This document shows, piece by piece, positions 15,902 through 23,616 of a DNA stretch of 24,369 bases (its first letter is position 1; every line of letters begins with the position of its first letter). The stretch is from Deltaproteobacteria bacterium UBA2385 (GTDB lineage Bacteria; Myxococcota_A; UBA796; UBA2385). Position numbers and translations under genes: made by a program. Location of the stretch: NCBI GenBank assembly GCA_002343455.1, contig DDSR01000254.1:1-24369 (forward strand). Reading direction: 5' to 3'. Under the pieces are notes generated by a model. That model was not told where the DNA came from. It was given only the letters and a program-made list of their open reading frames with translations, and searched no databases.

Positions 15902-17275
15902 ATGCCTGGTGCCCCCGAGTACGACTCCGCTCGCCCCTTGCCACAAAGCTTGGAGGCCGAGCGGGCTGTGCTCGGGGGCATCATGTTGGATGGGTCCCAG
16001 GCGCTCAGCATCGCTGAGGTCCTGGACCCCGACGACTTCTACAGCGACAAGCACCAGGCGCTCTTCCGGCAGCTGCTGGCGATGGCCCAGGCCGACCAGC
16101 CGACCGAGCTGCTGGCGGTGGTGGATCGCATCGCGGCGACGAACACCGGCGAAGAGGTGGGGGGCATCGCCTACGTCAGCGCCCTGGTCGACCAGGTGCC
16201 CAGCGTCGAGAGCCTGGAGTACTACGCCCGCATCGTGAGGCAGCGGGCCGTCTCGCGGCGCCTGATCCAGGCCTCGCGCGAGATCGCCGACCGGGCGATC
16301 GGCGGGACGGACGATCTCTCCGAGCTGCTGGACTTCGCCGAGTCCAGCATCTTCCAGGTCACCCAGCAGCGCGCCGCCCAGGACTGGCACGCGCTGAGCG
16401 AGGTCGTGGACAAGGAGTTCGTGCGGATCGAGGGCCTCTCGCAGGCCTGGGCCGAGGGCGGCGGCAACCGCGGCCTGACCGGCACCACGACGGGCTTCAT
16501 CGACCTCAACCGCAAGCTGGCCGGCTTCCAGCCCACGGACATGGTGGTCCTGGCCGCGCGGCCGGCGATGGGCAAGACGGCCTTGGCCTTGAACTTCGCC
16601 CACTCGGCGGCGATGTCGGGGGCAGGGGTAGGGATCTTCTCCCTGGAGATGAGCAAGGGCCAGCTGGCCACCCGGCTGCTGACCTCAGCCGCCCGGGTCG
16701 ATGCAGGGCGGATCCGGACGGGTGACCTGGGGCGGGACACCGACTGGCCCAAGCTGCGGGACGCCGCGGAGTCGCTGTACCAGCTGCCGATCCACATCGA
16801 CGACTCGCCGGGCCTGACCATCACGCAGGTGCGTAGCAAGTGCCGGCGGCTGAAGAGCCGGCACCCGGACCTCAAGATGATCATCCTCGACTACATCGGC
16901 CTGATGGCAGGCGATCCGAAGGTCTCTCGCCAGGAGCAGATCAGCGCCGCCAGCCGAGGCATCAAGCTGATCGCCAAGGAGCTGGAGGTGACCTTCGTCT
17001 GCCTCTCGCAGCTCAACCGCGGGGTCGAGGCCCGCCCGAACAAGCGGCCGGTGCTCTCGGATCTGCGCGAGTCCGGCGCTATCGAGCAGGACGCCGACAT
17101 CATCATGTTCATCTACCGGGACGAGTACTACAACCCGGAGACGACACCCGATCCCGGTGTGGCCGAGGTCATCATCGCCAAGCAGCGAAACGGCGAGATC
17201 GGGACGGTCAAGCTCTCCTGGCAGGGCGAGCACAGCCTCTTCGGCAACCTGGCGCACGACGCCGGGTACCTCTGA
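15902..17275 (+). CDS. dnaB: Replicative DNA helicase DnaB
   Basis: This is a 457-residue replicative helicase, the hexameric motor at the replication fork. The N-terminal domain (about 1-115) opens with PLPQSLEAERAVLGGIML, the usual family start, and ends near YYARIVRQRAVSR. The RecA-like C-terminal domain has Walker A AARPAMGKTALAL at about 218-230, Walker B MIILDYIGLM near 330, the QLNRGVE segment, and the SDLRESGAIEQDADIIMF motif with YRDEYY after it. No intein interrupts the P-loop. The ATG has GGCGAG upstream. It follows rplI directly, as is common in deltaproteobacterial genomes, and overlaps the next start by 1 base (TGATG). Confidence 0.98.
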   Translation: MPGAPEYDSARPLPQSLEAERAVLGGIMLDGSQALSIAEVLDPDDFYSDKHQALFRQLLAMAQADQPTELLAVVDRIAATNTGEEVGGIAYVSALVDQVPSVESLEYYARIVRQRAVSRRLIQASREIADRAIGGTDDLSELLDFAESSIFQVTQQRAAQDWHALSEVVDKEFVRIEGLSQAWAEGGGNRGLTGTTTGFIDLNRKLAGFQPTDMVVLAARPAMGKTALALNFAHSAAMSGAGVGIFSLEMSKGQLATRLLTSAARVDAGRIRTGDLGRDTDWPKLRDAAESLYQLPIHIDDSPGLTITQVRSKCRRLKSRHPDLKMIILDYIGLMAGDPKVSRQEQISAASRGIKLIAKELEVTFVCLSQLNRGVEARPNKRPVLSDLRESGAIEQDADIIMFIYRDEYYNPETTPDPGVAEVIIAKQRNGEIGTVKLSWQGEHSLFGNLAHDAGYL

Positions 17276-17841
17276 TGCCGCGCGGCTCGTTGGCGCACGC
17301 TGCGCTGCTCCTCCTCCTGCCCTGGCTGTGCGCCTTCGGAGGCAACGACCGCTTCGAGCTGGTCCTGGAGGGCGGGGCAACCGTGACAGGTTGGTACGTC
17401 TCGGTGGATCAGGGCGTCCTGCGGCTGAGCGGAGACAACCAGATCGTGCCAGTGCCGGTCGATCTCGTCGTCGCCGTGAGGCTCAACGACGAGCCGATCA
17501 CGGTGGACGCCTTCCTCGAAGAGGTCCGCCAGAGCCAGGAGCGGCTGGACCTCCTTCGCGCCGCCCCGGGCCCCTCGGCCTCGCCCGCCCTCGCCGGAGG
17601 CCTCTCCATGGCCTGGGCGGGGGCCGGGCACCTCGCCGTCGGCCAGCCCAAGGAAGCGGTCGGCTGGGCCGTGCTGGACGGCGCGCTGCTTGGCGCCGCC
17701 GTGTGGACCCTGGCCGGTGAGCGCTCGGTGGGGGCCACGGTCCCGATCCTGGCCCTGGACGTGCTGGTCCGCGTGGCGGCGGCGACCGACGCGACCCGGA
17801 CCGCGCGGCGCAAGCGCCGGGTGTTGGCGGACTCACCGTAG
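17275..17841 (+). CDS. Small exported/membrane protein of unknown function
   Basis: This is a 188-residue protein that I do not recognise. It begins with a signal peptide (basic start, then the hydrophobic ALLLLLPWLCAF), followed by a beta-rich segment at about 25-75 with alternating hydrophobic residues and the pattern LEGGATVTGWYV...GVLRLSG, possibly a small barrel. An Ala/Gly-rich pair of probable membrane helices follows (about 100-160), beginning with GGLSMAWAGAGHLAVGQ, a pattern seen in small TM2/DUF5683-like membrane proteins. The end is basic (TARRKRR). The ATG overlaps the dnaB stop by 1 base, so it is translationally coupled to dnaB. A role in replication is not implied by that alone. 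Confidence 0.72.
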   Translation: MPRGSLAHAALLLLLPWLCAFGGNDRFELVLEGGATVTGWYVSVDQGVLRLSGDNQIVPVPVDLVVAVRLNDEPITVDAFLEEVRQSQERLDLLRAAPGPSASPALAGGLSMAWAGAGHLAVGQPKEAVGWAVLDGALLGAAVWTLAGERSVGATVPILALDVLVRVAAATDATRTARRKRRVLADSP

Positions 17842-17874
17842 AATCCCTATTTGACGGGGAAGCCTGCCCCTGCC

Positions 17875-17904
17875 TTGACAGGAGGGTGCCGCGTCCACTA
17901 TCAG
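17875..17904 (+). promoter_or_regulatory. Likely sigma-70 promoter for the FHA gene
   Basis: A consensus -35 TTGACA (17875-17880) is followed after 18 bases by TATCAG (17899-17904), about 100 bases before the FHA protein start. It lies in the only gap between the small exported protein and the FHA gene, where a new transcript would be expected. A second TTGACG lies 24 bases further upstream. Confidence 0.45.
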
Positions 17905-18003
17905 ACCCCCACCATGATCCCGTCGACCGCCTGGGTCGACCCACCTGCAACCTCCCCCCTTCGACCTCCATTGAAGGGCCGCCCTACGGAGACCCCAAAC
18001 GCC

Positions 18004-19206
18004 ATGGCGCACGACGAATTGATCCACGAGTTCAACGGGCTGCTCGACGACTATGCCAAGCACCGCGAGTACATCGCCAAGGCCAAGGCCCAGGCCGCCA
18101 AGTTCTCGCCCGCGGTGATCGAGAAGGTCATCCTCGACCACGAGATCAAGTCCTCCGACACGGCCGAGCGGGTCCTCCCGCATGTGCCCTCGCTGCTGGC
18201 TGGGATCGTCGAGATCGACAGCGAGAAGGCCCGGATCGACCGCGACAAGTCGGGCTCGGTCGAGAAGATGGAGGAGCTCGAGCTCCGCGCGGCGATCGGC
18301 GAGATCACCTCCGAGGAGTTCGATGAGCTCTCCAGCGAGTTCCGCGCGACCCTCGACGGCGCGGCCGGCCGGGTCAACGAGCTGGACCACGATCGGGCGA
18401 TCCTCCAGTCGGCCCTGGATCGCTGGGTCGAGCTCGCCACCTCCGCAGGGCAGGCGACCGGGGTGACCCAGGCGCCCTCGACGGCCGAGGACAACACCCT
18501 CCTCGGCGACGAGATGGACGAGGCTCCGGCCGAGCCCGACCTCATGGCGGTCGACGACCAGCCGGTCGTCGACGACGGCCGCGGCCAGCACCTGACGGTG
18601 GGCCACACCCGCGAGGATGTCTCGGCCGTCTTCAGCGACAGCCCGGCCGTCCAGGCCGACCAGGCGCTGGCCGAGGACGACGCCCTGATCGAGGTGGCCG
18701 AGGCCATTGAGGGCACCGGCGACGAGGCCAGCTCGGACGTGGACTTCGGCTTCGACGATGGGGACGACTTCCTGGCCGAGGCCGATGGGGCCGAGGTTCA
18801 GCTCGACCTCGTGGAAGAGAACGCCGACGCCGACGAGGACATCGCGGTGGTGCTCGGCACGGCCAACAACTCGGCCCAGGCCAGCCCCTCGGCCGACGAG
18901 GGCGATCAGGGCCGCAGGGCGCTGCTCCTCTACCAGGAGGGCACGGCCGAGGAGCAGATCTACCCCTTCACGGGCGATGTCCTGACGGTCGGTCGCGGTC
19001 GCGACAACGACATCCAGATCAAGAACGACTCCAAGGTCAGCCGGTTCCATTGCCGGATGTTCCGCAAGGGCGGGCAGTTCTACATCGAGGACAACAAGTC
19101 CAGCAACGGGACCCTGGTCAACGGCGAGCTCATCACCGAGCGCCGCCTGTTCGGCGGCGAAGAGGTGATCATCGGCGAGACCTTCTTCCGCTTCCGGATC
19201 ATGTGA
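18004..19206 (+). CDS. FHA domain protein with coiled-coil N-terminus and acidic linker
   Basis: This is a 400-residue cytosolic protein. Residues about 1-155 are helical and charged (heptad-like Glu/Lys/Ile segments such as MEELELRAAIGEITSEEFDE), probably coiled coil. Residues about 160-300 form a strongly acidic, Ala/Asp/Glu-rich, disordered-looking linker. Residues about 306-400 are a forkhead-associated domain, which binds phosphothreonine peptides: G330RGRDND, then S346 and H349 in SRFHCRM, and SSNGTLVNG, all the usual contact residues. The start at the ATG 18004 is preferred because GGAGA lies upstream; the frame opens earlier at 17851 but only through the promoter region. No Ser/Thr kinase is visible in the window, so its phosphorylated partner is unknown. 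The HTH gene follows after 22 bases, probably in the same transcript. Confidence 0.9.
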   Translation: MAHDELIHEFNGLLDDYAKHREYIAKAKAQAAKFSPAVIEKVILDHEIKSSDTAERVLPHVPSLLAGIVEIDSEKARIDRDKSGSVEKMEELELRAAIGEITSEEFDELSSEFRATLDGAAGRVNELDHDRAILQSALDRWVELATSAGQATGVTQAPSTAEDNTLLGDEMDEAPAEPDLMAVDDQPVVDDGRGQHLTVGHTREDVSAVFSDSPAVQADQALAEDDALIEVAEAIEGTGDEASSDVDFGFDDGDDFLAEADGAEVQLDLVEENADADEDIAVVLGTANNSAQASPSADEGDQGRRALLLYQEGTAEEQIYPFTGDVLTVGRGRDNDIQIKNDSKVSRFHCRMFRKGGQFYIEDNKSSNGTLVNGELITERRLFGGEEVIIGETFFRFRIM

Positions 19207-19228
19207 ACCTGGCTACGCTAGCTTCCGG

Positions 19229-19867
19229 GTGGAACAGAGAGTGCCGGACCGGAAGTACCTGAGCAGCAAGCAGGTCGCCGAACTCCTCGGGGTCAGCCTC
19301 GGTTCGGTCGCCAACTGGGAGCGCCAGCAGAAGCTCGTTGCCCACCGGACCCCCGGTGGGCATCGTCGTTTCAGCAAGGGCGAGGTGCGGCGCTACTGCC
19401 TGCTCCACGGGCTGCCGATCCCCGAGCAGCTCGGCACCGGCCAGCCGGGGACCGCCTTGTCGACGCCGGTGGTCCTGGTGGTCCATGGAGATCCGCTGGT
19501 CTGCGGTCGTCTGGTGGGTCAGCTGCCCGAGCGCTGCGGGCTGGATCTGCGCCACTGCGACACCGCCATCGGCCTGGGCTTCGAGCTGGGCCACTCCAGC
19601 CCGAGCGTCCTTGTGGTGGACCTCGTCCGCCCGATCGTCAGCTGGGTGCGGCTGGTCGAGACCTGCGCCCGGCTCCGGACCCGACCGGCCATCCTGGGCC
19701 TGCTCGAGCCGGAGACGCCCCGCCCCACGCCGACCGAGGACCTGGCACCTGCGACCCGGGTCCTGCTGGAGAGCCCCTCGGACGCTGAGGTCGTCGAGAG
19801 CTTGCTGGACCTGCTCGCGCACGCTCAGTCGGACTCGTCGGGCCCCTGGGAGGTCGCTGTCGGCTGA
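19229..19867 (+). CDS. MerR/BldC-like HTH protein with degenerate receiver-like domain
   Basis: This is a protein of about 212 residues. Residues 9-58 form a MerR/excisionase-type winged HTH (YLSSKQVAELLGVSLGSVANW and the wing motif RTPGGHRRF). Residues about 80-200 look like a response-regulator receiver fold: a hydrophobic strand VVLVVHGDP, a second strand VLVVDLVRP with D131 at the phospho-acceptor position, then a helical end. The acidic pocket is reduced to one Asp (D88) and the conserved lysine is not apparent, so it is probably a pseudo-receiver. The start is GTG 19229, or GTG 19241, which has the better purine-rich upstream sequence. It follows the FHA gene by 22 bases. Its 3' end overlaps the XdhC gene by 43 bases, tail to tail. 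It probably binds DNA; targets unknown. Confidence 0.78.
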   Translation: MEQRVPDRKYLSSKQVAELLGVSLGSVANWERQQKLVAHRTPGGHRRFSKGEVRRYCLLHGLPIPEQLGTGQPGTALSTPVVLVVHGDPLVCGRLVGQLPERCGLDLRHCDTAIGLGFELGHSSPSVLVVDLVRPIVSWVRLVETCARLRTRPAILGLLEPETPRPTPTEDLAPATRVLLESPSDAEVVESLLDLLAHAQSDSSGPWEVAVG

Positions 19868-20739
19868 GGGCGCTCGGGCGGTAGAGAGCGGCGCTCTTCG
19901 TTCTGCCACGCCTGGGGGACCGCCGGGCCCGAAGCCCCGCGCGCTGGCATCTCCAGGCTGGACAGGGGCAGGGGAGCCTGCCGCGCGCCGCGCCGGACGC
20001 GGATCAGCTCGGCCGCGATGCTGACCGCGATCTCCTCGGGCGTCTCGGCGCCGATGTCCAGGCCCACGGGGGCACACAAGCGGGAGAACAGAGACTCGTC
20101 CATCCCGGCCGCCCGCAGGCGGATCAAGAAGCGGGTCACCTTGGTCCGGCTGCCGATCATCCCCAGCCAGGCGTGGGGCAAGGGCAGGAGCCGCTCGACC
20201 AGGTCCTGGTCGAGGGCGTGCTCGTGGGTGAGCACCAGCAGCCAGGTCCGCGGATCGATGCCCAGCTCGTCGACGAGGCGGAGCGGGCTGCCGCAGCGGC
20301 GCTCCACGCCGGGCGGGAGGAGGGCGTCTTCGAGCAGCTCGGGGCGCTCGTCGATCACGCTCACCCGGAAGCCCAGGGGCTCGGCGAGGCGCGCCACCGC
20401 GGCGCCGACATGACCGGCCCCGAAGATCACCAGCCGCTCCTGGGCGGGCAAGGGCTCGATGAAGGCCTCCATCTGTCCTCCGCAGCACATGCCGAGATCA
20501 CGGGTCAGGTGGACCTGAAAGCGCCGGGGGCGCCCCTGGGCGATGGCCTCGATGGCCGACGCGATCACCCGGTGCTCGAAGGTCCCGCCCCCGACGCTGC
20601 CGACGATGGCGCCGTCGGCGAAGACCAGCATGCGGGCGCCCCCGTGGCGCGGTGCGGAACCCTGGACGCCGATCACGGTGACCAGCGCGGCGGCCTGTCC
20701 GCCCTCGATCGCCTCGATCGCGGCCCTCAGCACGTTCAT
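19825..20739 (-). CDS. XdhC/CoxI family molybdoenzyme-maturation-like protein
   Basis: This is a 304-residue protein of the XdhC/CoxI family. Family members bind molybdenum cofactor and help sulfurate and insert it into xanthine dehydrogenase-type enzymes. The N-terminal XdhC domain shows VTVIGVQGSAPRHGGARMLV and VGSVGGGTFEHRV; a CCGG motif at 85-88 precedes MEAFIEPL. The C-terminal Rossmann domain has VIFGAGHVGAAVA at 104-116 with acidic D130 at the end of the second strand, as in NAD-binding folds, and the LGMIGSRTKVTRF motif. The last 45 residues are Pro-rich and variable. The ATG at 20739 is chosen because GAGGTGG lies 6 bases before it; ATG 20745 lies on that site. No xanthine dehydrogenase or cofactor gene is nearby, so its client is not visible. 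Confidence 0.9.
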   Translation of the reverse strand: MNVLRAAIEAIEGGQAAALVTVIGVQGSAPRHGGARMLVFADGAIVGSVGGGTFEHRVIASAIEAIAQGRPRRFQVHLTRDLGMCCGGQMEAFIEPLPAQERLVIFGAGHVGAAVARLAEPLGFRVSVIDERPELLEDALLPPGVERRCGSPLRLVDELGIDPRTWLLVLTHEHALDQDLVERLLPLPHAWLGMIGSRTKVTRFLIRLRAAGMDESLFSRLCAPVGLDIGAETPEEIAVSIAAELIRVRRGARQAPLPLSSLEMPARGASGPAVPQAWQNEERRSLPPERPQPTATSQGPDESD

Positions 20740-20831
20740 GCCCATCCACCTCTGCCAGACCCGGGCGGCCGACCATCGGCAGCCTTGATCCGCTCCGGCT
20801 GCTGGCATACCCTGGCGGCAGGAGCGATGCG

Positions 20832-22766
20832 GTGGGATCAGGTGGATGGCGCAGGTCTGGCGGCCGATGGGCGTGGCTCTGCCTCGCCTCGTTTCCCGTG
20901 GTGCTGCTCCCCGTAGCCCAGGCCCAGGACCCGCAGGCCCCCGAGACCGAGGTCCTGCCGCCGGCCGCTCCGCCCCCCCTTCGCTCCTGGGGTTCGGACC
21001 ACCAGTGGCGCTCCACGGGGCTGGTCCGGCCGATCCTCAGCGTGCAGGTCACCGCTCAGGGCAGCCGCCTGGCGATGGCGGCCGATGGCGAGCTCCTGCG
21101 CAGCGCCTCGGGCGGCCCCTGGCGGCGCGTGCAGGCCGGCGTCAACGGCCCCGGCGAGGAGATCAGCCAGGACGAGAACATCCTGCTCGAGGCCGAGGCC
21201 ACCTTCGACGAGCTGATCGACGACAGCCAGCCGGACGTGGAAGAGGTCGAGCAGGACCCCACGGGCGGCGAGGACCTCTTCTCCGACCAGGTCGAGGAGC
21301 TCCAGTCCTTTGAGGCGCCCGAGCTCGAGGTGGACCTCGCCGACGAGGTCGAGGTCGCCTTGATCGACCTCGAGGCTCGCCAGGAGGACGAGGCCCCCTC
21401 GGCCGAGGGCAGCCTCTGGGCCAGCCAGGATCGGGTAGAGCTGGTCCTCGCCGGTCGCTCCGACGGGCTCTGGCGCAGCGTGGACGACGGCCGCAGCTGG
21501 GTCAAGGTCGACGAGGCCCAAGGTCTGCGGGCCTTCGTCGAGCTGGTCGACGGCCGGATCATCGCCGGAGGGCCCGGCGGGCTGTTCGAGTCCTCGGACG
21601 ATGGCCGGAGCTGGAGCTCCGAGCGGGACAACCTGGGCGAGCGGGCCGTCTGGGGCCTCGACGCCGTGGGCGAGGCGCTGGTGGCGGCGACCGATGAGGG
21701 GCTGCAGCACTCGATCGACGGGCTGCGCTGGTCGGCCATGGCCGTCCCGATCGAGCGGGTGAGGGGAGTGCTCGCCGACCCCAACTGGCCAGGCGGGCTC
21801 TGGTTCTGGACCCCGGACGGGCTCTACCGCAGCGATGATCTCGGCCAGACCTCCCGCCTCGCCGGCCGCAACCCGATGCCCGGCACGCGGGCGCTCTCCC
21901 GCATCGCGACCACCGGACAGCTCATCCTCGGCGGCAGCGATGGCGCCTGGGAGTCGCTGGACGGCGGGCTGACCTGGAGCCCGCTGCCCTTGGGTCTGGC
22001 GGATCCGGATCTGCAGTCGGTCGCCACCTGGTTCGACGTGGTCCTCGCCGCCGGGCCCCGGGGCGTGCAGCAGCTCGGACGGCGCGCCAGCCAGGCCGAC
22101 CCCGCGGCGACCGGCGAGGCTGAAGGGGCGCTGCGTCCTCGACGGGACCCGCCGCTGGCCAAGGTGGTCGGGCAGGCCCTGGAGCGAAAGGGCCTGGACC
22201 TGGACGACATGACGCTCGGCAACACGGTGATCCTCACCCAGTTCATGCCGCGCCTCGTGGTCGATGGCTACTACGGGATCTCCCGCTACCGCGACACCGT
22301 CTACGACTCCTTGCGCACCTCCGAGGGCAAGGATCCCGACTACGGCTTCGAGGTCGCCCTCTGCTGGGGCGCCTGCTCGGGCACCTACTCCTCCTACGAC
22401 GTCTCCGACGACCCCTACGACGTGGCGGTCGAGGCCAGCGAGCTCGCCGTGGAGGAGCTCGCCGTGATCGACGGCGAGGTCTACGACCTCAGCGACGAGG
22501 GCTCCTTGCCCTCGGTCGCCGCCAACATCGCCCAGCGGGCGTCCACCTATCGGACCGAGGTCGCCCAGGTCGTGACCGCGGCCTGGGGCACCCGCCAGAG
22601 CCTGCTCGCCGAGAGCGCCCAGATGGCCTCCCTCCCGCTGGGCGAGCAGGTGACCCACCTGCTCCTCCTCGACGAGCTCGACGCCCGACTCGATGCCTAC
22701 ACCGACGGCTGGTTCACGCGCACGCGTGATCTCGCCTCGGACGCACCACCCGCCTCTTCCCCCTGA
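20832..22766 (+). CDS. Exported beta-propeller (BNR/YCF48-like) protein with shared C-terminal domain
   Basis: This is a 644-residue exported protein. The start is the GTG at 20832, with AGGAG 7 bases upstream; a signal peptide follows with likely cleavage after AQA at residue 31. Residues about 50-430 contain propeller-like blades with Asp-box style motifs (LWRSVDDGRSWVKV, LFESSDDGRSWSS, LQHSIDGLRWSA, AWESLDGGLTWSP). An acidic insert of about 85 residues (about 110-195) splits the first blade from the rest. Residues about 437-640 form a separate helical domain containing FMPRLVVDGYY, an aromatic YGFEVALCW strand, and ending LDELDARLDAYTDGWF. A matching domain is found in the next protein. 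It is divergent from XdhC by 92 bases. Function unknown; the propeller suggests binding rather than catalysis. Confidence 0.85.
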   Translation: MGSGGWRRSGGRWAWLCLASFPVVLLPVAQAQDPQAPETEVLPPAAPPPLRSWGSDHQWRSTGLVRPILSVQVTAQGSRLAMAADGELLRSASGGPWRRVQAGVNGPGEEISQDENILLEAEATFDELIDDSQPDVEEVEQDPTGGEDLFSDQVEELQSFEAPELEVDLADEVEVALIDLEARQEDEAPSAEGSLWASQDRVELVLAGRSDGLWRSVDDGRSWVKVDEAQGLRAFVELVDGRIIAGGPGGLFESSDDGRSWSSERDNLGERAVWGLDAVGEALVAATDEGLQHSIDGLRWSAMAVPIERVRGVLADPNWPGGLWFWTPDGLYRSDDLGQTSRLAGRNPMPGTRALSRIATTGQLILGGSDGAWESLDGGLTWSPLPLGLADPDLQSVATWFDVVLAAGPRGVQQLGRRASQADPAATGEAEGALRPRRDPPLAKVVGQALERKGLDLDDMTLGNTVILTQFMPRLVVDGYYGISRYRDTVYDSLRTSEGKDPDYGFEVALCWGACSGTYSSYDVSDDPYDVAVEASELAVEELAVIDGEVYDLSDEGSLPSVAANIAQRASTYRTEVAQVVTAAWGTRQSLLAESAQMASLPLGEQVTHLLLLDELDARLDAYTDGWFTRTRDLASDAPPASSP

Positions 22767-22781
22767 ACGCCGAGGTTGCCC

Positions 22782-23609
22782 ATGGCCCCCATCTCCCTCC
22801 TGCTCCTCGCCCTGGGCGCACCCGCGACGGCGGGCGAGCTCTCGCTCAACGCGGCCAGCGCCGAGCAGCTCTCGGCCCTGCAGGACGTCGACCCCTCCGA
22901 GGCCGAGCGCATCGTCGCCCTCCGCCAGGAGCGCGGCAGCCTCTCCTCGGTCGAGGCCCTGCGGGTGCTGGGCTTGGACGAGCCGACCCTGGACAGCCTC
23001 CGCTCGGGCACCTGGGTCAACATGTCGCTCCAGAAGGTGGACAACGGCAAGCGCTACGCCTCGGCGGCCGAGGTGCTCGCCGAGTTCGCCAACGAGCCCT
23101 CCATCCAGGATGTGCACGACTGGTCGATGTCCTACACCCGGACCAACCCCGAGATGGTCGAAGGCTGGATGCGGGCCTCGCGCAACGCCTACCTGCTGCC
23201 CAAGGTCAACCTGAAGTACAAGAAGGACCTGGACTTCTCGGATACCAACCGCTACGAGGAAGAGCTTGACGACCCCGGCGTCTACAGCGCCTACGACTAC
23301 TCCGACGCCTATGGCAACGACGACGAGTACGAGGTGAAGCTGGAGTGGCGCCTGGACAAGCTGATCATCAGCTCCGAGCGCATCCGTGTGATCAACGAGG
23401 GGCAGGACGTCGTCAAGCTGCGCGACAAGGTCCTCGACGAGGTGACCCGGATCTACTTCGACCGCCGCCGCCTGCAGGTCGAGCTGCTGCTGAACCCGCC
23501 CACCAACCTGCGGGAGCAGATCAAGGACGAGCTGCGCCTGCAGGAGCTCAGCGCGGGCATCGACGCCTACACGGGCGGGCGGTTCTCCGCCGGCCTGCCG
23601 AAGGGCTGA
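22782..23609 (+). CDS. Exported helix-hairpin-helix protein sharing the C-terminal domain of its neighbour
   Basis: This is a 275-residue protein. A signal peptide at 1-17 (ISLLLLALGAPATA) is followed by a ComEA-like helix-hairpin-helix domain at about 19-78 (LSLNAASAEQLSALQDVDPSEAERIV pattern, hydrophobic spacing as in ComEA). Residues about 100-270 carry the same pattern as the end of the preceding protein: LLPKVNLKYKK at 138-148, an acidic/Tyr-rich insert, EYEVKLEWRL, a long helix VVKLRDKVLDEVTRIYFDRRR, and ELRLQELSAGIDAYTGGRF. ATG 22782 is preferred, with GAGG 6 bases before it, over TTG 22776. Only 15 bases separate it from the preceding stop, so the two are co-transcribed. Exported HhH proteins often bind DNA, but that is only a family-level hint. 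Confidence 0.83.
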   Translation: MAPISLLLLALGAPATAGELSLNAASAEQLSALQDVDPSEAERIVALRQERGSLSSVEALRVLGLDEPTLDSLRSGTWVNMSLQKVDNGKRYASAAEVLAEFANEPSIQDVHDWSMSYTRTNPEMVEGWMRASRNAYLLPKVNLKYKKDLDFSDTNRYEEELDDPGVYSAYDYSDAYGNDDEYEVKLEWRLDKLIISSERIRVINEGQDVVKLRDKVLDEVTRIYFDRRRLQVELLLNPPTNLREQIKDELRLQELSAGIDAYTGGRFSAGLPKG

Positions 23610-23616
23610 GCGCGCC

